Source: Prunella strophiata (Eukaryota > Chordata > Aves > Passeriformes > Prunellidae). Taken from it: a stretch of 64,000 nt of DNA. Shown one piece after another: positions 1-10,579 of the stretch (position 1 is its first letter; every line of letters starts with the position of its first letter). Location of the stretch: NCBI GenBank assembly GCA_036583965.1, contig JAZBQD010000014.1, positions 64,572,395-64,636,394 on the forward strand. Direction: 5' to 3'. The translations under genes and the position numbers were made by a program. The notes beneath the pieces were generated by a model. That model did no database searches, was not told the origin of the DNA, and saw only the letters and a program-made list of their open reading frames with translations.

Positions 1-279
1 TTAATGGGTGTAAAAAGAAAAAGAGACATAGTTTACTTGTAGTTCAAAAACATAACATAAGATAATTGAGTGCAGAGCTGTGGTTTAACCCTTGTTACAA
101 CTAAGTACCATGCCACCACTCACCCTGCTTTCCACTGGCTCCCCAGTGGGATGGGGAGGAAAATTTTTTAAAAAAGGTAAAATTCATGAGTTGAGATAAA
201 AGTTATTTAAAAATTGAAATGAAGTCAAATCTAGTAGTTATAATAATGATAATGACACTTGTAATGGAGAGAACAAGTG

Positions 280-632
280 ATCCATGATAAAATTGCTTAC
301 CATGATCCTATCAATGCTCAGCCCATCCACGAGCAGCAGGGAATTGTCATTCCCTGGACAACTCCCCCAGTTTCTACACTGAATGTTGTATGGTATGTAA
401 TATCCCTCTGGCCAGTTCCAGTCTCCTGCCCTGGCCATGCTCATCCCCTATTTCTTATACATGTGGTCACTGGCAGAGCATGGAAAAATGAAAAGCCCTG
501 GATTTAGCACAATTGAGCAACAACTAAAACATCAGCATGTTAGCATCATCATTTTCACACTACATCCAAAACACTGCACTGGACAAGCTACTAAGAAAAA
601 TATTAACATTTCCCCAAATGAAACCAGGACAG
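280..632 (+). mobile_element. ERVL-type endogenous retrovirus LTR, degraded fragment
   Basis: The stretch reads like the 3' half of an LTR family that recurs through bird genomes. Landmarks in order are a CCTGGACAACTCCC segment near 354, GTATGGTATGTAATATCCCT near 388, GGCAGAGCATGG near 472, GAGCAACAACTAAAACATCAG near 514, CATCCAAAACACTGCACTGG near 563 and AAACCAGGACAG at 621-632. The order and spacing match my memory of avian ERVL LTRs; the assignment is from memory, not a search. No internal viral region follows, so this is an isolated LTR piece. Its 5' edge is unclear and I see no target duplication, so it is probably truncated and old. Confidence 0.7.
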
Positions 633-1224
633 GTCAGGGCACTGCATCAAGACACAGCACTGGAAAGTGAAGCAGTTCAACCCTCCCAAGAACCATGTGG
701 ATGTGCACACCATCCAAATGTCTGTTATAAAGGTAGCAAAGTCAGATTTTTAGGAAGGAAGGGGATGAATACATTTACTTTGTTCTTATCACTATTATGG
801 TTTGTTCTGCATCAACAATAATCCCTTACTGCCTTTTTATTCCAGATGCAATAAACTTTTTTTTTTTTTTTTTATGAGAGATTAGTACCTCAACTTTGCT
901 TCTGCATTTCATCAGCCAGAGCAGCTGTTCATTATTTTGTGTATTTCAAAGCACCAGAGATTATCACTAAAACAGACATCAAAACTTGTGGTGGGGTGAG
1001 TAATCATTTCAGCTGTGGGAAAACAGATTCATTTGCTCTCTTAAAGTATTGTAAAATGTTCAAATACTTCTTTGACAAATGTGCTGCTTTGATTGTGTTC
1101 TCTGTCACTTCAGTTTAGTGCACAGGCAGTAGTTGCTACTGTTCTGCTGGGCTGGGAGGTGTTAGAGGCTTGCAGAAAAACCAGGGTGTTGGTTTAAAGA
1201 GAAGTCAAGACTCCTGCTATTGAA
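633..1224. other. Gene-free stretch with a T tract
   Basis: I see no gene or repeat family here. A 17-base T run lies at 857-873, directly after an AATAAA-like ATGCAATAAAC. It could be an A-tail seen from the other strand, but I recognise no element beside it. Confidence 0.5.
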
Positions 1225-1302
1225 AACAGTGCACTAGGATTCCAAAATCCAGATTTTATTCCTGTCTTCATGTGTTACTTTGCATGAGTCACACAGGTCC
1301 AG
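1225..1302 (+). repeat. MIR-like / CORE-SINE fragment
   Basis: GCACTAGGATTCCAAAATCC followed by a TTTTATTCCTGTC segment and GCATGAGTCACAC follows the middle of a tRNA-derived CORE-SINE consensus: an 'actaggactc...gggttctattcc...tgtgacc'-like order. It is strongly diverged and only the middle is visible. The call rests on segment order, so confidence is moderate. Confidence 0.4.
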
Positions 1303-1307
1303 CTACT

Positions 1308-1362
1308 TGAGACTCAGTGATCTGAGTTCTTTTACAACCTAAATGATTATATGGTTTAAATA
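1308..1362 (+). mobile_element. CR1 LINE 3' tail fragment
   Basis: CAGTGATCTGAGTTCTTTTACAACCTAAATGATTATATGG is a mutated form of the standard CR1 3' end, 'gatgatcttagaggtcttttccaacctaaatgattctatgg'. Only the last 50 or so bases are present, as expected for 5'-truncated CR1 insertions. The sense strand is +. Confidence 0.6.
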
Positions 1363-2084
1363 TATTGAGGAATTAAAGGAATTTGGGTGAATCTAAAGTT
1401 TGTTCCATATGTCTCCAAAACAAGATAACAGATTTATTTAAGAGTTAGCTGCAAACTTTCACTTGAAATTCAGCATCTTTTACTTGTTGAAATACCACAA
1501 CCTCTCATATAAGAAAGCTAATTAGATGAGCATGAGGAAAACTGGGTTTGAAATCTGTTCATCTGTTCATTTCCAGGGAAGTGTTTATATACTGAGACAG
1601 TTATTTGTCTTCCTGCCCACAAGTATTAAAGAACATAAATTAATAAAAATGCAATTTGCCATCAGAGTGAAAACAAAGCCCTACTCCATAAATGTTTTCA
1701 AAAGTTAAATGTCTACTGTGTTTTTGTTTCAGTAATCACTGAGGTCACAGATCCTCAAAGGAGAGGGGTCTCTTCATTTCCAATTCATGAAATCTGAAAG
1801 TGCAGTTGAAAATACTTGCTTAGAAGTTGTATTGATTGGAGAGAATCTTCTTGCTTTCAAATCTTATGATCATCCAATTAAGTGTAAGAACTGTGCTCAC
1901 TGTTACAACAGAAGCCCTGTTGCCTGCTCATGCTGTGCTGCCTGCATATGTGTATATAAAAAAAAAAAAGATAATTTCTATCCTGCTCATTTTCTAAAGA
2001 CTAAGATCAGCTAAAAACAGCTGTTACACCAAGAAAATAAGGGCAAAGCAGGCCTGATAGACAACTTGTGAGATGTTCAATTGT
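1363..2084. other. Gene-free stretch
   Basis: AT-rich sequence with short, unremarkable open frames. A 12-base A run lies near 1958-1969. I recognise nothing else. Confidence 0.5.
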
Positions 2085-2226
2085 GCATATATATGGGCAC
2101 CTAAAGTACAGAAGCCTGAATAAAATCAAGGATTTTAAAGTACCTCGGGGTAGACTCGAAAATTTTGGTGGAACTTACACTTAGGTATCTAAAACCTTTA
2201 TGAAGATCTGGTCCCAAGACCATGTT
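2085..2226 (+). repeat. Ancient sauropsid interspersed repeat, class uncertain
   Basis: The segment contains GGGCACCTAAAGT near 2094 and CTTAGGTATCTAAAACC near 2181, followed by TTTATGAAGATCTGG. This order resembles an old repeat of turtles, crocodilians and birds with a 'taggcacctaaatacctttgaaaatctgg' core. I cannot name the family. The match is by memory only and the copy is weathered. Confidence 0.4.
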
Positions 2227-5200
2227 TGTCACAGAACAAAGATTGTGTCACCCATATCACATGAAGCATCTTAGCCACAGCAAAATATTTTCAATATTTT
2301 CAATATTTATCAAGCATAATATTTTGTTAAAGGGCATTATGAAAGAGTCATGGACAAAAGGGAAAAATAAACTCTTACCACAATGCAAATCCTCACAGAT
2401 CACTTTCCTGAGTCAGAAACTCTTAAAGGATCTATTCAGAAAACTTGGCAACATTCACATGATCTTTCCTAGCTCTCAGAAGCTTGGGATCAAACAGAAA
2501 TACTGTTTGGTAGGTTTCCACCTCTCAGTTTCCTTGTCCCTGTCCCTAATCTGCCAGCAGAGGGACAGACACAACACATCCTAGCAACCAGCCCTTCTGG
2601 CAGCATGGTGTGATGAAGGTGAAATCAACTGGGTTTAACACACATCTCTCTATTTTTCACCTCCTGGTTACAGAGTGAGGCAGCTGAGTTTGCAGGTGTC
2701 CCCCTTGCAGGGCAGCACGTGGCTGGAAGAGAAGCAGAACATCCCTGCTGGACTTTTGCTCCAGCACAATTGACCTTCAAAGGATAGGGAATCTCATCAT
2801 ATGGAGCACTACAAGTCAGACTGGGGAAGGTATCTCCTGGTCAAAACAGCCTTGGGGCTGCCTCTCTTTCTGTCTTGTCATTCTTTGTGGTCATAAATCA
2901 AATGCAGACTTCTGCACTTGTCTCTGAATAATATATTAGGACTGGTTTTAAAACATATTAAGCATTTCTATTCATGAGGAGGTTGAAATTTGGCCAATAT
3001 AAATTATGAAATCTCCAAGAATATAATTTCCTCTCTTAACTCATTCCTTTATCTCTGAGCAGATTCCATGGCACAGTTCTTTTCAGAGTTCTTTAATTTA
3101 CATTCCATGAGGAGAATGCATCCTTCCATTCAGTGCATCCTCTGGGTTCAGTGTACCTTGAAAAGTCCAGTCCATTCAAGCACACAATTTACTTCTCACC
3201 ATGGTAAAGGTATTTGTTTATTTAAATGCAATTTAAATTTCTGTATCTTCCTGGAGTCACCAGGTCACCTTTATCTGAAAAAAATTGTGAGCTTGCAATG
3301 AAGTATTAGTAGCTATACTGTAGTTAATATAATTTCATCAATGCAGGAACTGACAGGAATGCTTCTCTTCCAATATCATTCTTATTTCCTCTTTTTTTTT
3401 TTTCATTTATTTTTTAAAAATCATTAATTCAGAATCTCATATCTGAATAATCCCTGGTGCATAGGATGCTAATTCGAAAATACCACAAATTGAACTTCTT
3501 TTGTCCATTTATTGGTTGGCTTGTTGCATAACAAGAAAACTGATAAGTTTAATTACTTTTATGAAAATGAAAGGGAACTATTATAATTTTGCTAAAGTGT
3601 TAATAGTAGTGCCACTTTAAACTAAACTAAAGCATGCCACAGGCTAAGTGACATGCTTGGTAGGGAACATATCAAGCATCAGAGGAAAATTCATATTTAT
3701 TAGGACAACATTAGCATTTTATGGTACAGAGATTGATTACCCCACCCTCATTTGTTTGTTTCTCACCTGCCATGCAGTCCTCCTTTAGGCTCTTGCATAA
3801 TTCCCTATTTCCCAACAGTAAAAATAATTATTTGATTCAATGATAGATTATATAGTCTGTATGTAATCAAGAGCTGGTAGCAATTAAATTCAAATTTAAA
3901 GGCTTTTAAAAGAATGTTTACATGGTAGATTGACAATTACATAGATTAAATGTCATGGGTCTCATCCCTGAGGACAGAGAGAGGGATTTTTGTTTGTGTT
4001 TTAATTCTGCAAGGAATTCACTATCATTCATATCATGCACATTCTATGGATGAGTTATTAATCAAGCTTCTCCCTTGTTAGTATCACAAATTTCTTTTGC
4101 CCTCATTAACACTGCTGTCCAGGTGCAATTTAAGGAGTAATTTTGCCTAGAGTGTACTCCCACAGACATGTAACTTACTTGTGTAATTCAATTAATTGGC
4201 TTAAGGGTTACTTTTGACGTCACACCATTAGAAGTTAGAGGGAAATTCACCCCAGAGACTTCTCTGGGATCATCATCTGTCACCAATCCACTGCTCCTCC
4301 ACAACAGGTCTAATTCACACCACAGATCAAGGGAAGGGGGAACCAAAAGCATCATATTGCATCCTAAAATAAATTTGAAGGCCATTTTGAATTTGGGTCA
4401 TGGGTAGCAGTTGGGCTTTTAACTGTCTCTGAACATTTTTAATGGCACGACTCTTCTTAGTCATTGCATGATTTAATTTAGTGCTTGCGGAGCTTAAGGT
4501 TGAAAGATACAGATGCAGCCCTTGTCTTCTTGTTGTATTTGAGGTAAATGATCTAGTTAAGCTTTGGGTACATCCCCATCAAGTCAACTGGCATGACTTT
4601 ATTGATTTTGACCAAAGGCATAACAGTTTATATAGCTGAAGATGAAGCCAAGAGTTAGGCCTTAGATAAAAAGAGATGGGTAAAAGCTTTTCTCCTTTGC
4701 TTGCCTGAGATTTTTTTTAACACCCCAAAGCCAAAGCAAAAGCATCTACCTATTCCATCACTAAGAGAACAAGAGAAGTTAATTTTTGTATTTATAGAAT
4801 GGTTCTAACTTGCAGAGAGGTGCACAAGGATTCCTCTTGACTAAGTTCAAGGTGAGTCATAGCTGCAGGACAAGGTGAAAATCAACTATCTGAACAAAAA
4901 ATTCTGTAGTATTCTGACTGGCTTCTAGCTGCAGCTCCAGAGAGCTGTGGGCCTCTGGCAATTCCTGTGTGTTGCAGATAAGCAGGTAGTTCAGATGCTC
5001 TGGGGCATCTGAAGGTGACTCCATGCCTGCACTTAGGTGACTGACACCCCAGGTGCCCTACATTCAGAACACTTATCTAATCTCCCCTCCCAATCAAAGG
5101 AGGTCAAATCAAAATAGCTCATAAAGTCCAGGAAATGAGTCCTCCCATCACTGAGTTCTGCAAATGGTCAGAAAAACACCACTCAGGAGCTCATCTCCTC

Positions 5201-5384
5201 CCTGTAAACAGGCTGCACAATCAGGTGTAGCCATCCATGCTGGAAGCACTGAAAGCTCCCACTCTTCCAGCCTGGGATGCTGCTGACTGCAAGTAGAGAA
5301 AAAACAGCCTCTGGTAGCACAGTTCATCTCAAGAGTGAAGGACCTGATGCAAGTTCACTCTGATGACTGCTTAGAAAAATGACA
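2227..5384. other. Gene-poor AT-rich stretch
   Basis: No gene is recognisable. A T run lies at 3392-3403. From about 3200 to 4200 the base composition is very AT-rich with several TAATTA/ATTAAT words, which could be non-coding regulatory DNA or neutral sequence. One good splice-site pair at 4816-4851 is described as a finding. Confidence 0.5.
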
Positions 5385-5475
5385 CTTCAGGCTTTGGAAT
5401 AAAACTCAGGAAACAAGGGTTTAGGTACTGGCTTTGTCAGATGCTCCCTATGAAACCTCTTGTACAGAGCAGGGG
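5385..5475 (+). repeat. Possible MIR-like / CORE-SINE fragment
   Basis: TTTGGAATAAAACTCAGG, then AACAAGGGTTTAGGTACTGG and a downstream CCTATGAAACCTCTTG, follow the order of a CORE-SINE middle region ('ctctggaactcagg..gggtttaagtcctggctctg..cct.tgtgacc'). Divergence is high and this could be chance. Confidence 0.28.
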
Positions 5476-5934
5476 ATTATTCATACACAAAACTTGAAAA
5501 TCAAAAGTGTCAAGAAATAATTTTACAGACAAAGTGGTGTGCTGGTTTTTGAACACAGTAGTTTTTCTGTTGGGGCCCATGAGGAACAGCTGCCATTAAC
5601 CATGAATGAAGCAGGGGAAAGGAAAAAGTAGAAATATGCTGCAATTTGAACTAACATGGTTTGTAATCCCAGACTAAGTCAAATTGGTGGCCTATCCATT
5701 CCAGCAGTAGGATCAAAAAAGGTCTTGAGGTGAAGGAATATAGTAACCTCCTCCTTATCTTCTTTGTTGATTAGATATAAGTATTAATTTGCCTGATTTG
5801 ATTTAAACACAATAGCTCCTGTCTTCAGGCAGAAATAGGAACCAAAAACCTTCTGAGGTCACTTTGGAGCTTATTGTCTGTGTGCCAGGGTGTTTCCTGG
5901 CTGTATTGCCACTTGCCTTTCATACTAGAAATAT

Positions 5935-6026
5935 TTGGGTAATTTAGTCTGCTTGTGATGCCATCTTGTCCAACTAATTTTTGGGTAATTTAGTCTCCTT
6001 GGGATGCCATCTTGTCCAACTTACCA
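5935..6026. repeat. 46-bp tandem duplication
   Basis: Two adjacent copies, 5935-5980 and 5981-6026, each start TTGGGTAATTTAGTCT and share GATGCCATCTTGTCCAACT. They differ at a few positions in the middle and at the last bases. This is a local duplication with some divergence, not part of a recognised repeat family. Confidence 0.85.
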
Positions 6027-6595
6027 CCACACACAGTTGGGACCAAAAGGATGAGTTGAAATTTTCTTACACATGAAAACTAAAAACAGGCTGCTCCAGT
6101 GCAGCAGCACATAAAGACTGTTTACTTACAAAACACCTAAGTGTTATATATCCTTTGAAAGTCTGTTTAGCCTCTGGGCCAGATCTAGGAAAATGTTTAC
6201 CTGCTTGCATTCCCTCTGAGAGAAATAGAAATCAGGCATGCAAATACTTTGATGTACCCATTGCTGTGTTTGATCCACTAGTTTAAATAAAAGAGCCATT
6301 TTTTTATAGTTCTTCCACCTTTTGTACTCCTTTCAGGGAAGCCTGAAAAACTATGCTTTCTGGCAATCCAGGGGGATTTAAACAGCAAGCATTCAATGCT
6401 TAAGTTAAAAGTGCCAGACCTTGAAGGCAAGCCCCAAAATTCTAGGTCAAATTGAATCACCTTGGGACAGACAAGGAAGGAAAGAGGACACCAAGGTCTG
6501 AGACATCTAATCAGGCACTGAAATATAGTGGCTAAGATTTCTGTGCAGTTCTCAGAGCAAGGAAGGTGACTCTGAAGAAATTGGAACTACCACGT
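6027..6595. other. Gene-free stretch
   Basis: No recognisable gene, RNA or repeat. Base composition matches the surroundings. Confidence 0.5.
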
Positions 6596-6765
6596 GGAAT
6601 CCTAGAATGGTTTGGGCTGGAAGGGACCTTAAATATCCCCAGGTTCCAACCCCTGGTTGTGGGCAGGGACACCTTCCACAAGCCCAGGTTCCTCAGAGCC
6701 CCATCCAGCCTGGCCTTGAACACTTTCAGGCTTGGAGCTTCCACAACTTCTCTGGGCAGTCCTGA
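6596..6765 (-). mobile_element. CR1 LINE 3' UTR fragment (3'-terminal, antisense to +)
   Basis: Read on +, the block begins GGAATCCTAGAATGGTTTGG and continues with GGAAGGGACCTTAAATATCC, GGGCAGGGACACCTTCCAC, CCATCCAGCCTGGCCTTGAA and CACAACTTCTCTGGGCAG. This is the reverse complement of the bird CR1 3' UTR, so the element lies on the - strand with its 3' end at 6596. It stays close to the consensus and is probably younger than the other CR1 pieces here. Similarity fades after about 6765, as in a 5'-truncated insertion. Confidence 0.9.
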
Positions 6766-7637
6766 ACACAGCAGGAATGAGCCCATTTCTAGAGAGAGGG
6801 GCAGATCTGCCTGCCTGCCTTTGCAGGAAGCACTGATGCACATCAGTAACCCTGAAAATGTGAGCAGCCCCACAGAGTGACCCATGCACAGGAGAAGAGA
6901 TGGGATCCACCTCTCCTAATCCTGCAGGACAGACATTTTCACCTGAGGCTGCCTTTGGAAGAAGTGGAGAGGAAAAGGCACCTTCAGAAGTCTCTTTGCC
7001 TCATCCTGAGGTAGACATATAGAAAGGAAGACTCAGGTGAGTAGCTCACAAATATGCCTCCATTTCAAATATCTGTCTTTAATCATCTGAATCCTGCCTA
7101 TTCCCACAGTGTCCTCAAGCAGAAGTTTCAAACCAGGCACCCAAGGGAAATCAGGCTTTGCACCTCTCTGTGTGGAGGTGTGGGAGCTGCCATCCCTCTG
7201 TCTGCAGGATTTGCAGGTGCAGAGTGAACATGCCACAAGTTCTCTCTAGCATCCATCAGGTGTAAAAAGCCCTGGAGAAATGGATTTGTGAAAGGTCATA
7301 GGCAAAGCAGATTTGGATGAGGCTTCACAGCTAAGGCAGGAAATGTTTAGCAAGCAGATAATTATTTCATTGGTGCTTCCCCAGGAGGTGGAGGCTGGAT
7401 TATTCCACACTGTGCAGCAGCAGGTTCCAGACACATCCAAAATGAGGTGCAGTGAGATGAGATTTTATGAATACCAGAGCAATTTGCATTAGATAACATT
7501 TGTATATCTTCAAAGCCTTAATATCTGCTTGCAAATCTCATCCCCCAATCCCCAAAACACACAAAACTAATTTCATTTGAATAAGTCAAGGCCTTAAAAA
7601 CTTAAATACTTAGAAGTCTCCTATGCTGAAATAACAT
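6766..7637. other. Gene-free stretch
   Basis: No gene recognised. A strong donor-like CTCAG|GTGAGT lies at 7032-7042 without a convincing partner acceptor upstream (only a weak CACCTTCAG near 6988). Confidence 0.5.
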
Positions 7638-7798
7638 GCTGCCCAGACCAGTGGTGCAGTCAGCATCCCTGGAGGCATTTAAAGGGTGTGCAGATGTGGC
7701 ATTTGGGGACATGGGTTAGTGGAGGACTTAGCATTGCTGGGTTAATGGTTGGACTTTATGATCTTAGAGGGCTTTTTCAACCTAAATGATTCTATGGA
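7638..7798 (+). mobile_element. CR1 LINE 3' UTR fragment
   Basis: The sequence follows the CR1 3' UTR in sense: CTGCCCAGACCAGTGG, CATCCCTGGAGGCATTTAAA, GCAGATGTGGCATTTGGGGA, GGTTGGACTTTATGATCTTA, and a terminal CAACCTAAATGATTCTATGG. The element is 5'-truncated and ends in the ATTCTATG motif typical of CR1. Divergence is moderate. Confidence 0.9.
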
Positions 7799-8913
7799 AT
7801 AGTAAATTTTATCACAACATCACACCATTTTACCATGTTTCCCATGGTAGAAACTTCCATATTAAAAACAGACATTATGTATGAAACGAAGGATTTGTGT
7901 AGGGGAGCATGTAAATAAACATAAATAAGGTAAAATGGGGTCATGCTGGATCTCACTTTTTCTGTGTTTGAGAAAAGTGTAATTCTGGAGGCAGAGAAAT
8001 AAGTGAAGAATGCCTACTAAATAGAAAGTCACTTATTTTTGAGATAAGTTCAGTCTTATTTTGCTGTGTTTGCTGTATAAGGAGCATCTCAGAGATTTAC
8101 AATACTAGTGTCTGAGAGAAACTTATTAGGAAACAGTGCAAGTGAAAGGCTGCAAAGTTCATTTTCCATGCAGTCACCTGCATCCTATCCCACTCATCTT
8201 TTATCATAGCTATGTATTTAACATAATTATTTGACAGAGTTTTAGCACTGTAAGAAATAACATAAACAGAATTTATTCACAAAAATATGTTTATGCTGAC
8301 AGAATGGCTGTTTGCAACATTAAAATTTGAACACGAATGTGTCAGTCAGAGCAAAACAGTATACAAAAATATTTTCTGCTATTTCTCAGACACTAATAAA
8401 ACAAAAAAAAAACTCGAAAAAAGATTCTATCTGTAGTTTTTATTTCCCATTTCACTGTTATTTCTCACATTTTCTATAGGAATATCTACAGTCACATGGA
8501 AACAGATTTTAGATTTTACAAATCTTAACTAGACTTTTTTTTTTTTTTTAATTAGACTTATAAGTATACAATTCAACTTTACATTGCAGACTTTTCAACT
8601 TCCAGCTGGCACAAAAATATTAAATACATGAGAACAACTGGGATGCCACTCTATAAATCAAGGTGATCCTGGCATGTCCATTCCTGCAGTCCTCTGCTGC
8701 CCTGAGGCAAAAAGCAGTAGGGATTTTCTTTATTCTTCCCTGATCCTCTCAGTTTCAGTGCCTGACAGTGCTGGCAGCACTGCAGAGGAAAGGAAGGTTG
8801 TGCTGTGGGAGCTGCAGGGCTGGGAGCCATGGGGCTGCTGAGGTGACATGAAGGGAGGATGGGCATTGCCACAGGGAGCCCTCTGCAGAGACCTCTGACC
8901 CCTTCAGCAGGTG
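7799..8913. other. Gene-free stretch with a T tract
   Basis: AT-rich up to about 8600, with a 15-base T run at 8535-8549. From 8650 to 8880 it becomes GC-richer, but no gene is apparent and the open frame on the minus strand there resembles nothing known to me. Confidence 0.5.
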
Positions 8914-9118
8914 CACTTAGGGCTCAGACACATTTAGAGCTCAGACACTTTTAGGGCTCAGACACTTTTAGGGCTCAGACACATTTAGGGCTCAGACACT
9001 TTTAGGGCTCAGACACTTTTAGGGCTCAGTCACTTTTGGGGTCAGACACTTTTAGGGCTCAGACACATTTAGGGCTCAGACACATTTAGGGCTGAGACAC
9101 TTTTAGGGCTCAGACACA
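8914..9118. repeat. 17-bp minisatellite, about 12 copies, with TTTAGGG-like core
   Basis: The unit is TTTTAGGGCTCAGACAC, repeated head to tail about 12 times. Variants alternate between CACTTTTAGGG and CACATTTAGGG, and a few units carry single changes (AGAGCTC, GGGTCAG with a lost base, GGGCTGAG, CTCAGTCAC). Each unit carries TTTAGGG or TTAGGG, similar to telomeric repeats, but the CTCAGACAC part shows this is a local minisatellite, not a telomere insertion. Confidence 0.95.
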
Positions 9119-10579
9119 CATCATCAGTTACAACATCTACAGAGGTGCTCATCTGGCCAAATACCTGGGGTGCAACCAAGACTCATTTCACAATTAGCAG
9201 AGGGAGACAGGCAGTTTAAGGATGTGAGTCATCTAACACCCTACATCCAAAAAGAGTTGTCAAAAATGGGTAAGAGCAATTTTACATCTTAAATTAAAAC
9301 AAAGAGAACAACAAATTGTTGCTTCTCTCCATTGAGTATAGCCAATGATCAGAAAGAGGCCAATCCACTTTACCCATCTATGCCATAGATATTTCACACT
9401 CCTGAGGTCTTATTTTCTGTGCCACAACTCACAGCTGATGTGTCAGCTGGTTTTAGACCTTTTTCATTCTGTCTCAGTTTCTTGGATCATAATCTACAGC
9501 AAGTCAAATCTTTCCTTTGCCTGTCTCATCTGCTTCATCACTTGCAGGTGTTTATTTAGACTAGCAAATTCAGAAAGTTAAAGTTATTCTGACAGCCACC
9601 CTCTGAGCAAGGGGATGTCTCAAGTACTTAGCAATATGTGTTTACATGCTGGATACAGGTAGTTGGTGTTTGTAATAAATCTGCCAGGCCTTTTGCAAGC
9701 ACTTGGTGCCAGTTTTCTTCTTTCTCTAGTTGAAATATGTCAGCAAGTCCCATAGAGTTGAAACCAGAGGGAAGTGTCTTTCCTTTGCAGATATTCTCAA
9801 GCCTTTTTAGTATGCACAGGTTTCCTTTGGGTCTGCCTAGAATGAAGTAAAGAAAGCTAGTTGTAAGCTGTGAAACCACCTAAGCCAACTTCATCTTTCT
9901 ACTGTAGTGAAAAAAAAAGACATATATTGATCAGTCATGTGTAATAGGTTAGGCATTTCACTTCTCATTCTCCTGTTTTGCTCCCATAAAAGCAATTCAG
10001 GAAATATGAAACAGAGAGAGAAGAAAAAAGGGGGGTTTTACTGCTAGGGTAATATCTCTGACTCTTTTAATGTTTAGAAGTATGACCAGAAAGGTGAGGA
10101 AGTCAGAAATGAAATTGCCAGTCCAAGAAATGAGAGTTCTTTTGAGCAGTGTCAGCAAATTATTTCCTATTTACTTCTCCACAAGACTTCCCACAGCAAG
10201 CCTTGACAGCCATGTAAGAATTGATGAAGTGAAACCTGTGTGGCTGGACTGATGGAAGAGGTAACTGCAAGGCTACTTTGATATTCCACTAAACTGAACT
10301 TATGAGTGCTGGCATCTACCTCACACTTACACAAGTCACTTCAGATGCCATCCAAATGGCCACAAATATCCATGTCTTCACAAACAGCTGGGAAGTTCAT
10401 CTTCAGTACAGCTCATTTACATTATTCCCTCCTCTGCAGTCAATTGCCTATTGGTCTTAGAGACAGGATTTAGCAATTGCTTTATGATCTATAAAAGCTT
10501 CAGTGTCAAACACTAAACAGGAAGGAGTTTTGAGGTTAAATGTGCAAAAAAAAGAAAAAAAAAAGCACAACTATCAATG
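9119..10579. other. Gene-free stretch
   Basis: Nothing recognised. Short open frames on both strands, at most 83 codons, show no family features. Short A runs occur near 9908 and 10546-10563. Confidence 0.5.

Noticed and set aside
6532..6910. Frames of 93-117 codons on both strands
   Set aside because: They lie across the CR1 3' UTR fragment, which is non-coding.
8914..9118. Interstitial telomere insertion or CRISPR-like array
   Set aside because: The unit is 17 bases with a fixed CTCAGACAC part and no unique spacers, so it is a minisatellite; CRISPR arrays are not expected in a vertebrate genome.
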